Shown here: positions 21,987-32,507 of the stretch, piece after piece
Position numbering within the stretch: position 1 is the first letter of the stretch
Layout of the letters: every line of letters starts with the position of its first letter
Assembly: GCA_002049455.2 (NCBI GenBank)
Contig: KV918797.1
Coordinates: 310,001-374,000, forward strand
DNA length: 64,000 nt
From: Porphyra umbilicalis
Lineage: Eukaryota > Rhodophyta > Bangiophyceae > Bangiales > Bangiaceae
Reading direction: 5' to 3'
Made by a program: the position numbers and the translations under genes
Notes under the pieces: model-generated
The model's input: only the letters and a program-made list of their open reading frames with translations
The model's database searches: none
Told to the model about the DNA's origin: nothing

Positions 21987-23351
21987 ATGGCGCCTCGCCG
22001 TCTCCCGAGCGCGGCCGCCTTACTGGGCGCGGCCGCCGTCGTTTTTGTGATCACGTCTGGAGCAGTAGACTGCGCGCCGGTGGCGTCCAGCCGGCAGATC
22101 GTCTTCACTGACGGCGCCGGGCCTTTTGCACCCGCACAGGCCACCGCCCCCCAGTTTGTCTTTGTCACCTTCCCACAGCCGTCGGGCGCTGTCGTGGCCG
22201 TTCCCACTGGCGCGGGCACCCCCGCCACGCCTGCCGCCGCCCCCCGAGATTTGCGGTTTGGTGCCGACGCTGGCGATGGTGGTGACGCGGGCTCCTCGTC
22301 GCGAACGCCCGGCACGGGCGGCGACAGCGGCACAGTGGACGTGACGGTCTCGGGCGGCGCCACGCTGGTGGACACTTCCAACGGCGGCGGCACTGTGTCG
22401 TTTGGCGGCGCTGGCGGGGATGGGGGCAACGCGGACGCTGCCAGGGGTGGCGATGGCGGCACGGGCGGTGACGCGACCGTATCAGCAACGGGCTCCTCTG
22501 TGATTGTCGGCCCCGGCACGGGGGCCGTGGCGTTTGGCGGCGCGGCGGGCAATGGCGGCAATGGCGGTTCGACCACCTCTGGTGCGAGGGGCGATCCGGG
22601 TGGCGACGGCGGCGACGCAACTGTGACCGCGTCCGGGTCGGGCGTTGTCTTCAGTGCTGGCGCGGGCGCGTCGGCGGTTGGGGGTGTCGGCGGCAATGGC
22701 GGCAGTGGAGACGCCCGATCCGCGGACGGCGGCGACGGTGGCGACGCCGGCGACGCCACCCTGACCGTCTCTGGGACGGGCGTCATTATTGGGAATGGCG
22801 CGGGCGCGTCTCAGTTTGGGGGCAACGGCGGTCTTGGACGCGATGGGGGGAGCATCAACTCCGCCGACGGTGGCAGCGGTGGCGATGGCGGCACCGCTGC
22901 CGTGACCGCGTCGGGGTCAGGGGTGGTCATTGCCGCCGGCGGCGGGGCGTCTGTGTTTGGCGGCGATGGCGGCGCGGGCGGCAGCCCTGGCGCCCGTGCC
23001 TTTGCCGACGGTGGCGACGGCGGCGACGGCGGCACCGCGTCGGTGACCGTGTCGGGGTCGGCGACGGTGGTCGGCCCCGGCGGGGGGGCGTCGACGTTTG
23101 GCGGCGCCGGCGGCGCGGGGGGCATTGGCGCGCAGGTGGGCGGTACCACCACCAATGGGGGGGAGGGAGGAAACGGCGGGAACGGCGCCAATGTCGCCGT
23201 GACCGTGTCGGGGTCGGGCGTGGCCTTCCCGACCAATGGGGGGACTCTCACCGTTGGGGGGGTCGGCGGCCGGGGGGGGGTCGGCGGCGATGCCAACGTC
23301 GATGGCGGCAATGGCGGCAACGCGGGGCCCGTCACGATCAACTTTTCCTAG
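21987..23351 (+). CDS. Secreted Gly/Ala-rich tandem-repeat protein
   Basis: The 454-residue frame has no interruptions. The ATG at 21987 was chosen over the longer open frame because it begins a classical signal peptide: Arg near the start, then SAAALLGAAAVVFVITSGAV and a small-residue cleavage region before CAP. Residues ~110-450 hold seven repeats of 43-51 residues, each roughly 'xVTVSGSGVV-xGxGGGAS-FGG-GGxGG...GGDGG'. The alternating hydrophobic strand and Gly-turn pattern suggests a beta-helix or beta-roll. There are no transmembrane segments beyond the signal and only one or two Cys. No known family was recognised. Bacterial PE-PGRS repeats look similar only in composition. A cell-wall or matrix role is an inference from secretion and composition. 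It is the only intact host-like gene in the window. Confidence 0.78.
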   Translation: MAPRRLPSAAALLGAAAVVFVITSGAVDCAPVASSRQIVFTDGAGPFAPAQATAPQFVFVTFPQPSGAVVAVPTGAGTPATPAAAPRDLRFGADAGDGGDAGSSSRTPGTGGDSGTVDVTVSGGATLVDTSNGGGTVSFGGAGGDGGNADAARGGDGGTGGDATVSATGSSVIVGPGTGAVAFGGAAGNGGNGGSTTSGARGDPGGDGGDATVTASGSGVVFSAGAGASAVGGVGGNGGSGDARSADGGDGGDAGDATLTVSGTGVIIGNGAGASQFGGNGGLGRDGGSINSADGGSGGDGGTAAVTASGSGVVIAAGGGASVFGGDGGAGGSPGARAFADGGDGGDGGTASVTVSGSATVVGPGGGASTFGGAGGAGGIGAQVGGTTTNGGEGGNGGNGANVAVTVSGSGVAFPTNGGTLTVGGVGGRGGVGGDANVDGGNGGNAGPVTINFS

Positions 23352-23634
23352 GCGCGCCGCGTGCGGGTGAGGGGGGGAAGAGGCACCCCCGCACCCCTCG
23401 CAGGGAGGAGGGTGGCGTGCGCCCGACGTGAGTCGCTACCGCTCCGTTGGCGGGGGGGGGCGGGTCGGTGGGGGCGGCGGAGCGGGGGTGGTGGCCGCCG
23501 CCGCGAGCGGCTGCTGCGGCCGCCGCCGCCCTTGCCTCGGCTGACTAGCGCGTGTTTAATTTTTTGTCACAGTGGTGGCGGGTGACCAGACGGCCGACGT
23601 TGGGATCACCAGGCCATATGTTTTGCCTTGCCAT
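23352..23634. other. 3' flank of the repeat-protein gene
   Basis: G-rich sequence followed by TTTAATTTTTTGTC near 23557, which may mark the 3' UTR. No canonical AATAAA signal was seen. Confidence 0.3.
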
Positions 23635-24134
23635 ATCGTCTCCGTTCGCTGAACCGGTGATCACCGTGTATCAGTTGTATCAGTGATCGAGACTCGGTGT
23701 CGATACTGTACGCGTTTTTGGCCCCATCGAAGCGTGTATCAAAGGCCATTCTCGATATACAGCAACTGTCAACGATCTTGATCAAGATCCGCGAATCAGT
23801 CGTCTCAGCACAGACTTTCTCACGTTCGATTAAGATCATTCACTTGTGCTCTAGACTTTCATTGGACGAGGGGTGACCCCATTGGTGAATCGGTGCAACA
23901 GAACTGGTCATCTGTAGGTCAATAACCGACATGCTCGAAGACCTCAGTAGTCTCGCGTCATCTGCAAGGCCCCGCTTCGCTGGAGGTCTTGTCTCGAGAA
24001 TACTGTACTGTGCGGGGTTTGTATCGACGACCCCATCGAAACCCAGACTCGATACAGGCGTCCTGGCGGTTCCTGCTTGATCGAGGCTGTATCAAGAACG
24101 GCCTTTGATACGCGTTTGAGCGAACGGTGACGAT
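23635..24134. mobile_element. Candidate MITE (about 500 bp)
   Basis: The inverted ends share ATCGTC(T/A)CCGTTCGCT. Inside them inverted TATCAAAGGCC and GATCGAGACTCG-like segments recur at 23737-23750 and about 24040-24110. A palindrome, CGGTGATCACCG, lies near 23654. No clear target duplication was found, so the superfamily is open. Confidence 0.5.
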
Positions 24135-24303
24135 CCCCCGCGCCGAATTTGCACGGCCGCACCGACGGCGCCGCCGCCGCCGTCGCCGCTGCCACAGTGG
24201 GCGCTACACGCGTCGGCGCCGCCGCCGCTGCTGCCGCTCGCGCTCCGCGGTGCGGCCGCGGCAGGCGGCGGTACGGCGGCGCGGCGGCGGTCGGCCGCAC
24301 GGC
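24135..24303. repeat. GCC/CGC triplet block
   Basis: Low-complexity CGCCGCCGC sequence between two repeat elements. No gene. Confidence 0.6.
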
Positions 24304-24455
24304 GTCAGCTTTGACTACGTTTCCCAACGGAGCCCAACGGTTCTTCAACGGACGGCCCGTTTTGCCCCACCTCCAACTAAACGCGAAACCGTTGGGCTCC
24401 GTTGAAGCTCAACGGAGCTCAACGGAGCCCCAACGAACGCCATTTCCGTTGGGCG
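24304..24455 (+). repeat. CCAACGG-rich dispersed element, copy 1
   Basis: It begins GTCAGCTTTGACTACGTT and contains many CCCAACGG/CCGTTGGG motifs, ending near GCCATTTCCGTTGGGCG. An inverted copy lies at 25885-26048. Confidence 0.7.
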
Positions 24456-24994
24456 TTTCCAGCCCCTGGGGGGGGGTGGGCTCGCGATGGTCACATGTCG
24501 CACAGGATAGATTTGCGATGGCCACATGTCGAGCACGATAGAGACTCGGTAAGGCCGCGTTAAGGACCCTATTGGTACATTGAAGTAGATCTGACGGAGC
24601 CTAAGGACTCCAGGCGATTGCAATGAGAGATCGTGGCAATGGTATTTGGCGTGTCCTTCGAGCGCGGACCCACCCGAAGACACAGTGGGAACGTGCGTAG
24701 CAGCTGGCCCTATAGCCGCTCGCACAGCTCTCTGATGAGCCATGTGTCCAAGCTGCGAGGGGGGAGCTCGTGTGTGCCGAGCAATCCACGAGATTCGGGC
24801 CGGTAGTCGCTGCAGTACGACACTGCGGCATGCTGACGGGGACAGATGGGGCTCGGATTATCCTACGCGGCGCACTTGAGCTGCCAAGAAGAGTGGAAGG
24901 GACAGCGAACACCGACGTAGTGTTGCTCCACTGGATCAAAAGAGCACAGTGTCTACAGTTTAGCAATAGCAATAGAGCAAGAGACCGACGAAAA
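24456..24994. other. Unassigned spacer
   Basis: A G-run near 24470 and a direct repeat of 'GCGATGG(T/C)CACATGTCG' (24485, 24515). No gene recognised. Confidence 0.3.
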
Positions 24995-25324
24995 TCAAAC
25001 GTCCCATGGACAAACGACGTTCAAAAAGTAATGCATTGCTAGACGCTCAGCGAGCTGGCTGTCCAGCGTGGCAGGGAAATCCCCAAAGTCCTTGCGCTCC
25101 GTCAGCTCTGCGAGTTCGGGCACGACATGGATCACGCGCCGGACGCGGGCTAACGGCACCACCCGCAGTGCACAGTCCGTCTCGACGTCGTGCTTGTGCT
25201 GGCGGCGGTCGCAATGTTGACGTCGACGGCAACCAAGCCAATGAGAGGCCCGTACACGCAGTCTTTGAGGCGGGTGAAAAGAGCGCTGCCGGTGCCGGCG
25301 CCGCCGAGGCGGCGACGGTGGCAA
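24995..25324 (-). pseudogene. C-terminal fragment of a second Tnp2-type transposase
   Basis: The minus-strand frame ends RVVPLARVRRVIHVVPELAE...DSQLAERLAMHYFLN, then stop at 24995-24997. The 'V(I/V)PxxxVxRxxHxVP...FxxN' pattern is the usual C-terminus of Tnp2-family transposases and matches the end of the gene at 14194-17456. The rest of the transposase is absent. The region to 25475 is Ala-rich and may be upstream coding sequence in another frame. Confidence 0.6.
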
Positions 25325-25884
25325 GCGCGTCGGCTGTGGACGCCTCCATTGACGGGGATGCGGCGGTCACAGCGGCTGCCTTCTTGTCCCCTTCACATAC
25401 AGAAGACCTTTCCTTCACAGCAGTCGCACGAATCTTTTCGTTCGCTACTTTCGACATCTTCTGCTTCCACGTCAAGCGTGGTTGAACGGTTCATGACACA
25501 CAGAAAGCGTCGTTGTACATATCAGCATGTCCACCAGCCGGAACCGGTTCAGGCCAGCCTCAAATAACGCAGCATCACGGCATGTAGCGCGGGTCAGCAC
25601 GAAGCGGCGTAGCTGCAGACAACACGCACAGAACCACGGTGTGCGTCCACCCCCCGAGCCCGCGCGCCCTGTGCACTCAGGACGGGCTTGTTGACTGGTT
25701 GGCTGCCAAAATTAAACACCAAGAAAGTGCGACCGACGCTGCACATAACTGCAGAACTACAGTCCACGACATGAGCTCAAGTCGGGTGGTTAAAGACGTG
25801 CTTTCAGGCGATGGCGTCTGTGTGGCCAGGAAGCTCTGTCCTTGCACACGATCGCGGCAGACTCACGCGCTCGGCTGCGTTGGG
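25325..25884. other. Unassigned; possible upstream part of the Tnp2 fragment
   Basis: A minus-strand frame from 25475 (MTWKQKMSKVANEKIRATAV) is Lys/Ala-rich and could belong to the same decayed transposase. 25480-25884 shows nothing recognisable. Confidence 0.3.
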
Positions 25885-26048
25885 GCATTGCCCAACGGTT
25901 CCCCAACGCTCTTCAACGAAGGAAAGGGCTTCAACGAACGCCCCACAGCGCCCAAAAACGCACAACTAAAAGTAGACGCGTTGAGCACCAACCTCCAACG
26001 GTTCCCCAACGGAAATGGCATCCGTTGGGCAACTTAGTCAAAGCTGAC
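25885..26048 (-). repeat. CCAACGG-rich dispersed element, copy 2 (inverted)
   Basis: On the minus strand it begins GTCAGCTTTGACTAAGTT at 26048 and shares CCCAACGGA and CATTTCCGTTGG with copy 1. The two copies face each other across 1.4 kb holding the Tnp2 fragment, so they could be ends of one element or two solo copies. Confidence 0.65.
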
Positions 26049-26070
26049 GTTAGTCAAAGTTGACGACGGC

Positions 26071-26105
26071 GGGCGACGGGCACCCATCATGGGTGCCCGT
26101 CGCCC
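26071..26105. repeat. Perfect 35-bp palindrome
   Basis: A 17-bp arm, GGGCGACGGGCACCCAT, is followed by one base and its exact complement. It lies 22 bp from the end of the CCAACGG element. Confidence 0.95.
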
Positions 26106-26455
26106 TCCGTGGCTGGCACATGATGTGGCGCCGCCGGCGCCAATGGCAGTGAGGGGGAAGTCTCGATGGTGCCTGCCGCTGCCAGCCACCCCCCCATCCC
26201 GCTTCCTCTACTGGTCGCGAGCCGCGGCCCCACGCGACGCGGCCGGCCAATACGATATTGGCAGCCGCGCACAGTGCGCGGCGCACGCCGCCGCCGCGGC
26301 GGCGGCGGCCGCCGTCCGTCGCCAGAAGTAGCGACACGACGAAGGCAGTCACTCGCATTCACGCTCCCGTTCGGGGGCGTCGGCCCGAACGGGGTTTTCT
26401 TCCGTGCTAGACGAGTTTGTGTCAGCTCAGGTCCTGGTCACGAGGGTCTATGATA
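26106..26455. other. GC-rich spacer
   Basis: GCC/GGC runs near 26285-26325. No gene recognised. Confidence 0.3.
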
Positions 26456-26565
26456 TGGTGCGTGTCCCAACAACGAGACATGCGCGTTTCCTGAAGGACT
26501 GACATGTCACTGCACGGGGGCAGGTGGGGTGGGGTACGAGAAAATTCTCGGCGGCGCGCTTACAC
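26456..26565 (+). mobile_element. Diverged partial copy of the 628-bp TA-MITE
   Basis: It starts TGGTGCGTGTCCCAACAACG after a TA and follows the left ~100 bp of the MITEs at 31124 and 31821, including the CTGCACGGGGGCAGG and GGGTACGAGAAAATTCTCG segments. The remainder is not recognisable. Confidence 0.7.
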
Positions 26566-26608
26566 GGTAAAACATTCCGAACCCCGACGCTGTTTCCAAT
26601 GCCTGGAG

Positions 26609-27373
26609 CAGGGTTGCAAGTTTACGGTGTACTCATCCGCTAAAGGTTTCATTTCAGTATAACTATAGAAAGGCTGACAGTATAGTTTTAGTAAGCATTT
26701 GTGAACGACTTATGCGTTCCACGTTCCAACATATATCAAACTTTATTCCGACCGTTTCGCCTGGCGATGTACGCGAGCTTACGGTGGCTCTGCGTGCAAT
26801 GCCAGGCAGCCGTTTCGCGGGGGGGGGGGGAGCTGCACGCTATGCCAGGCAGCCGTTTCGCTGGGGGGGGCGGCGCTGCGGGCAATGCCAGGCAGCCATT
26901 TCGCGGGGGGCGGCGGCACTGGCTGTGTCGCCAGAGCGCGTTGTGGCTGGAGCACTGGGGGGGCCTGCGGGCACGGCTCCCGCCGGGCGCCCGTGCCTGC
27001 CCCGCACGCCACACTGCCCACCGCCTGCCCGAGCCCCCCTCCCAGGTGCACAGTACTCATGCGCGGCCGCCGCCCACCGCCTACCCCCCCCCTCCACATA
27101 AGAGTGGGGGGCACAACAGGGGCCCACTCCCCTCCACGTCCAGGCCATCCATCCCGCCACACCCGGACCACTTCCACCCCCGACGCCCCCCTCCCCCAGC
27201 GCCGACTTTCAATTATAGTACATATTTTCATATTTACATGAGTAAATGGAAAGCAACTACCAACACGTGGTGCACACGTTGCATAACTATAGTCTGCCGA
27301 TCCATGGTTTGCATTAATACAGTGAAAATTTCACGTGCATTAATCCGACTATAATTATCCCCTCTCAACCCTG
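26609..27373. mobile_element. Non-autonomous hAT-type element (765 bp)
   Basis: The ends are CAGGGTTGCAAG on the left and CAGGGTTGAGAG (reverse complement of the right end). A perfect 8-bp duplication, GCCTGGAG, lies at 26601-26608 and 27374-27381. The borders are AT-rich and the middle is GC-rich, with a 43-bp tandem repeat. No transposase. Confidence 0.85.
26799..26915. repeat. 43-bp tandem repeat, about 2.7 copies
   Basis: ATGCCAGGCAGCC(G/A)TTTCGC starts at 26799, 26842 and 26885, each time followed by a G-run. It lies inside the hAT element. Confidence 0.92.
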
Positions 27374-27381
27374 GCCTGGAG

Positions 27382-28654
27382 GCACCCCGACACTTTTGGG
27401 CCCCCCTCCCAGATGACTATTCGGGATCCTGTCGGGGTCACGAGACCCCGGCACTTTCGCATGCCCTGGGCGACTGGGACGGCTTATCTCACGTCTGTGA
27501 CGTGGATCGCTGCTGTCCAATCATTCGATCATGGTTTTTCGCACCCGCAATGAAGAGGATGCTAAATTTAGGAACTGGCCGGACGGATATGGTGCTTTGC
27601 TGAGAAATGGAGCATGCACGTTTGCGCAAGCAAACATGCACACCCGACCACTGCTAGCATTGACCCGTGCTGTGGGGAGACCCATGATATTTCCGGGTGA
27701 TGTGTGACATGTCAAGCATCCCGACCAGGTTCGCCGGGCCCTTGGGCCGACAACGGCTGACAGCAGCTGGAAAACTGCACTCTGAGTGACCCGGTGGCAA
27801 GTACCTGCTGACACCCGCGGTGGTCTTTGTGAAACGATGCCAGAACATGCACGCTGACAGCCTAATCAGGACAAGACTTCTTAAGCCACCGGCCACAGCG
27901 GTGCCGTCAGGAGCGTCCCCCCTAACCGGCCCCTCATGTTTGCTCGCAGAGGCTGAATCGGCCTCCGAGCATGCATGACGTTTCAGGAGTTCTTGCAATT
28001 CTTTTCTCTCCGTTCGGGCCGTTCATTGGCCCTCCGAACACGTGAGCTCCGTGACCAGTAGATCGCCTTTGTTTATTGACATCGAGACGTGTCACTGACA
28101 TTCTCTTGACCAATCACCATCGATGAAGTGTACAGCAGTGACTGGATCCAGCCCACCTGCGTTTCTTCTGGGGCACCAGATGGCACAGGTGCGCAGAGGC
28201 GAGATAAAGCCAGCCTTGGCTCAGCGGCGATTTGCCGCCAAGGAGGGTTGGCGTTTGGGAGGGTGGAATGGGGGATGCGAATAGATTATAAATCCTGTAC
28301 TGTATTTCCTGGAGACTTACTATTACCTGAGATTTCGCTACTTTGAAACGGGGCCAATATCATTTTACTCGATACGCAGCCGTTGATTCCGTTGGGATGG
28401 GCATTTGACAGGGATGGGCCATCGACGCTGCCGCGCCATGCATGACGGCCATGCACGACCGCCGCCGCTCGCCGCCCCGCACATGCGAGAGCCACCACCA
28501 CCGCCGCCGGGCGCTGCTGTCGTTGCTCGTCGTCCCTTCCAGGGGTGGGCGACCACCGCCGCTGATGGGGGCTGCCTCCTCCCTCCCGTTCCTGACCCAG
28601 GTGTCCTTGCCACACCATTCCGTGACTACGGTCGCCGCTGTGGCTGCGCCGACC
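27382..28654. other. Unassigned region with one dispersed repeat
   Basis: About 27590-27630 matches the reverse complement of 33047-33086 (ATGGTGCTTTGCTGAGA plus GGAGCATGCACGTTTGCG). On the minus strand here and the plus strand there it reads FAxANVHAP(F/Y)LSKAPY. The rest shows no gene. Confidence 0.4.
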
Positions 28655-28830
28655 GGTGGGGGTGGGCGGTACCAGTGGGGGGGGGGCAGCTCGGGTGGGA
28701 GGGGGGCAGCCCCGGTCGGGGTGGGCAGTACCAGTGGGGGGGGGGCAGCTCGGGTGGGAGGGGGGCAGCACCGGTCGGGGTGGGCAGTACCAGTGGGGGG
28801 GGGGGGCAGCTCGGGTAGGAGGGGGGGTAG
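28655..28830. repeat. 59-bp G-rich tandem repeat, three copies
   Basis: ACCAGTGGGG recurs at 28671, 28730 and 28789, alternating with GGCAGCTCGGGTGGGAGG. Flanking sequence to 29150 is G-rich low complexity with GGAGGCAGCGGCGGT blocks. Confidence 0.92.
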
Positions 28831-31037
28831 CACGGATGGAGGGGGCGTAGCACCAGTGAAGGGGGGGGCAGCACCAGTGGGAGGAATGAGTATCAGTTGT
28901 GGGGGTCGGAGCCCTGGTAGGGAGGGCCAGAACCTGTGACGAAGAGCAGCAGCGAAGAGGGGACGCAGTAGGAAAGGGGGAAGGCCGCAGGAATCGGGGG
29001 ACGCAACGGGGATGGGGGAGCGCAGCAGCGATGTGGGGAGGCAGCGGCGGTGGAGGGAGGCAGCGGCGGTGGAGGGAGGCTGATGCACTGGGAGAAAGCA
29101 GCGGCAGTGGGGGGAGGCAGCGGCAGTGGAGGAAAACAGCAGTCGAGGGTAGAGATATAATCAAACCACCTCGCAGTGTGAATGGCCACCCTCTGACAGT
29201 GCTTCAGATACCGTCGAGTCGGCAGATCGGCACAGAAACTGCTCAGTCCAGTGGATGACGTGTTTTCTCTGACACTGTTTAATCCAGTGGGATGCGCTCT
29301 GCGCTTCTCTTGCTGCCTACAGCAGTTCTGCATGTTTTCTTGCGAAAAAAACAGCACAGCACATCTCCTACAGTACCCTGTACCTATTTTGTGCAGCTTT
29401 GGTCGGGGTCCGTATAGTCTGGTCATCGCCATGTTACATGCTTCCGTCCGGTGCAAGAGGGAGGAGCGAACGAAATGTCTGGGCGGAACTTGACCAAAAC
29501 ACCATTTTTCTAAAGAGACTTGTACGTGGTGCTTTGAAGGGTCCTGGGAACGAAAAAGGGAGTCGCTAAGCGTACAAACGCTTCCTTCCTACGATTTTCG
29601 CCCTTTCAACTTCACAGGGACCCGATATGCCGCTACCTCCCCACGGTGCCCTGCCTATCTGCTGGCCAACTTTCTGTGTGCGTTGGCTTTGCTACATCAC
29701 GTACTCTTAACGGACCCTAAAGAACCACACCAGCACCGTCGTAGAATGCCCACTGAGCGTAGTGTGCCTCCATACAAGTCAGAACCCCAGGTTCGTGTCT
29801 ACGAGTCGCCCATAGAGGTAGCACGCAGCCAGACAACTTTGTGTTATCCCTGGAAGTCGCTATGTGTCCCCCAGGCACGCATCCAATCGACCCCACCGTC
29901 GACGACCCCCGCCGCCGGCCTCCCCCGCCGCCGGCCACCCCCTCCACTGACCACCCCCACCGCCGGCCACCAGCCGCCTCCCTCACCGACCGCCCGCCCA
30001 CCCCAGCAATGGCCGTCCCCAGGCACCTAGGCCGTTCAGCCCCCTGGACGACTGCCCACCCTGACGCCAACCACTGTGCCCGATCTCACTCCCCTCCGGC
30101 CGCTCCTCCCGCCAGCAGCGGCCGCCGGTCGCCACCGTCGCCGACCACCCCCCAAAAGAGGTGCCGCCTCCGGCCGCCCCCGGCCGCTCGCGAGGGCAGC
30201 GAAGGGGCGGGGAGCGGTGGAAAGGCGGGCAGCGGCGGGGCGGCGGGCAGCGGCGGGGCGGCGGCCAGCGGCGGGGCGGCGGCCAGCGGCGGGGGGGAGG
30301 GGATCAGCGGGGCGGCGGGCAGCCGCGGGGCGGCAGCCAGCAGCGGGGCGGCCGGCCGCGGGCAGCCGCGGGGCGGCGGCCAGCGGCGGGGCGGCGAGCA
30401 GCGGCAGGTGGGCGGGGAGCGGCGGAGCGGCGGGCAGCCGCGGAGCGGCGGGAAGCGGCGGGGTGGCGGGCAGCGGCGGGGGGGAGGGGAGCGGCGGCGC
30501 GGCCGGCGGCGGGCAGCGGCGGTGCGGCGGGCAGCGGCGGGGCGGCGGGCAGCCGCGGGGGAACGGGGCCAGAAGGGCGAAATCTTCTCGCCCACGAACA
30601 CGCACATGAACGGAGATGTCGCTATGAGAACGTCGAAAGGAAAACAGCAAAGCGTCTAGATGGGCGCTCATCTCACCGACAGTACAGGGAGTTGAAGTCC
30701 TCATGGTGCACGGATAGCAGTCCATCACGCTGCGCCGCTTCTGTCAGCACTCTGTCTGTAAGGGCTGCGGAACGCGTACCTGCACGCATGCACGGGGGGG
30801 GGGGGGGTTGGCTTTTGAGCCTTGGCTTTTGAATCTCAGCAGCCAAGGCTGGTATTATCTCACTTTGTGCGCAGTCTTTGTCTTGTGGACCGTGGAGAGC
30901 CGGCTCAAATACTGTGAAACTAGGCCGCCTGACGCAGCCAATGGGCGCGTGGTCACATTCATTGAACCGGTATTCTGACAAGGTTTGGGCAGTGTTCTTG
31001 ACATTGAATAATGAGAAGTCATTGGCTGCATGACGAG
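28831..31037. other. Unassigned, with a GC-rich block
   Basis: 29870-30560 is low-complexity CCGCC/GGCGG; its central part (30220-30550) is an irregular tandem array of GGCGGGCAGCGGCGGG units. Frames are open on both strands there because of composition. 29160-29870 and 30560-31037 show no gene. Confidence 0.45.
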
Positions 31038-31123
31038 CCCTCAGTCGGGTTGTTATGTGAGCCTTGGGGCGCTCATAAGGAGCGCAGATAGGGCGCTAAT
31101 AGGGCGCGATTGGGGCGCTTTTA

Positions 31124-31751
31124 TGGTGCGTGTCCTAAAAATGAGACATGCGCGGTTTCTGAAGGACTGACACATCACTGCACGGGGGCAGGCGGCGTGG
31201 GGTACGAGAAAATTCTCGACTGGCCTCCATGGAAAGAGCCTCTCCCGACGCGTGCTTGGCTGACAACTCCTTAATACCCGCCTGTGGGACCTGTTCTGTG
31301 GACCTCTCAGATAGCCCCGGCCTTGGAGCCAGTCTTTTTCAGGTTCTTGGGGTTAAAGGTTTGCAACGCCAAAGCTCATGTGCTAACTGGAGCTTCGATG
31401 AGGGGTGTCCCAAATCGTGTTTTCCTCACAGGGGGCTACATGGTGGTCTTTTTCAGGTTTTTATTGGTGAGGTGGTGCCCTTTTCTTGGTGCACAAATTG
31501 TCAGCGCATGCCTGGTCTAGTATCTGTGCATTTGATTGGGCCGCGTGATCGTCACCTGTCGAAGTTGCAATGAATGACACTTTCCCCCATGACACGTCAG
31601 GATGTGCCGCCTCTTCTAACACTGTCAGGGGCTGTACTGGCAGCATAGTGGGACCGAGTGGGTCACATTACATTATCGGACCGTTGCAGAAGGCCAGTGG
31701 GCCGAGAAAAAAAGAAAAATCCGCCATGTCTCATTTTTGGGACACGCACCA
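31124..31751 (+). mobile_element. Mariner/Stowaway-type MITE, 628 bp, copy 1
   Basis: The inverted ends read TGGTGCGTGTCC(T/C)AAAAATG. TA flanks lie at 31122-31123 and 31752-31753. The open stretch MERASPDACLAD...HLSKLQ (31229-31573) is shared with copy 2 but has no recognised function. Confidence 0.9.
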
Positions 31752-31820
31752 TACGCGCAGCGCCCCCCACCTGCTGGGCGCTATTAGAGCGCTAGTAAAC
31801 AGTTTTAGGATTGACCAGTA

Positions 31821-32448
31821 TGGTGCGTGTCCCAAAAATGAGACATCGCGGTTTTTTCTTTTTTTCTCGGCCCACTGGCCTTATGCAACGGTCCGATAAT
31901 GTAATGTGACCCACTCGGTCCCACTGTGCTTCCAGAACAGCCCCTGACAGTGTTAGCAGAGGTGGCACATCCTGACGTGTCATGGGGGAAAGTGTCATTC
32001 ATTGTAACTTCGACAGGTGACAATCACGCGGCCCAATCAAATGCACAGATACTAGACCAGGCATGCGCTGACAATTTGTGCACGAAGAAAAGGGCACCAC
32101 CTCACCAATAAAAACCTGAAAAAGACCACCATGTAGCCCCCTGTGAGGAAAACACGATTTGGGACACCCCTCATCGAAGCTCCAGTTAGCACATGAGCTT
32201 TGGCGTTGCAAACCTTTAACCCCAAGAACCTGAAAAAGACTGGCTCCAAGATCGGGGCTATCTGAGAGGTCCACAGAACAGGGCCCACTGGCCGGTATTA
32301 AGGATTTGTCAGCCAAGCACGCGTCGGGAGAGGCTCTTTCCATGGAGGCCAGTCGAGAATTTTCTCGTACCCCACGCCGCCTGCCCCCGTGCAGCGATGT
32401 GTCAGTCCTTCAGAAACCGCGCATGTTTCATTTTTGGGACACGCACCA
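31821..32448 (-). mobile_element. Mariner/Stowaway-type MITE, 628 bp, copy 2 (inverted)
   Basis: Same length and ends as copy 1 but in opposite orientation, 69 bp away. TA flanks lie at 31819-31820 and 32449-32450. The shared 114-codon stretch differs at about six residues between copies, so both are young relative to the other repeats. Confidence 0.9.
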
Positions 32449-32507
32449 TAGCTTGCCTCGATCCGGAATGCTGCCTTCGCAGGGCTCCTCAGAATCGAGC
32501 ATTGCAA

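Noticed and set aside
28286-29164. Pro-rich 292-codon minus-strand gene
   Set aside because: Follows the 59-bp G-rich repeat and composition; not supported.
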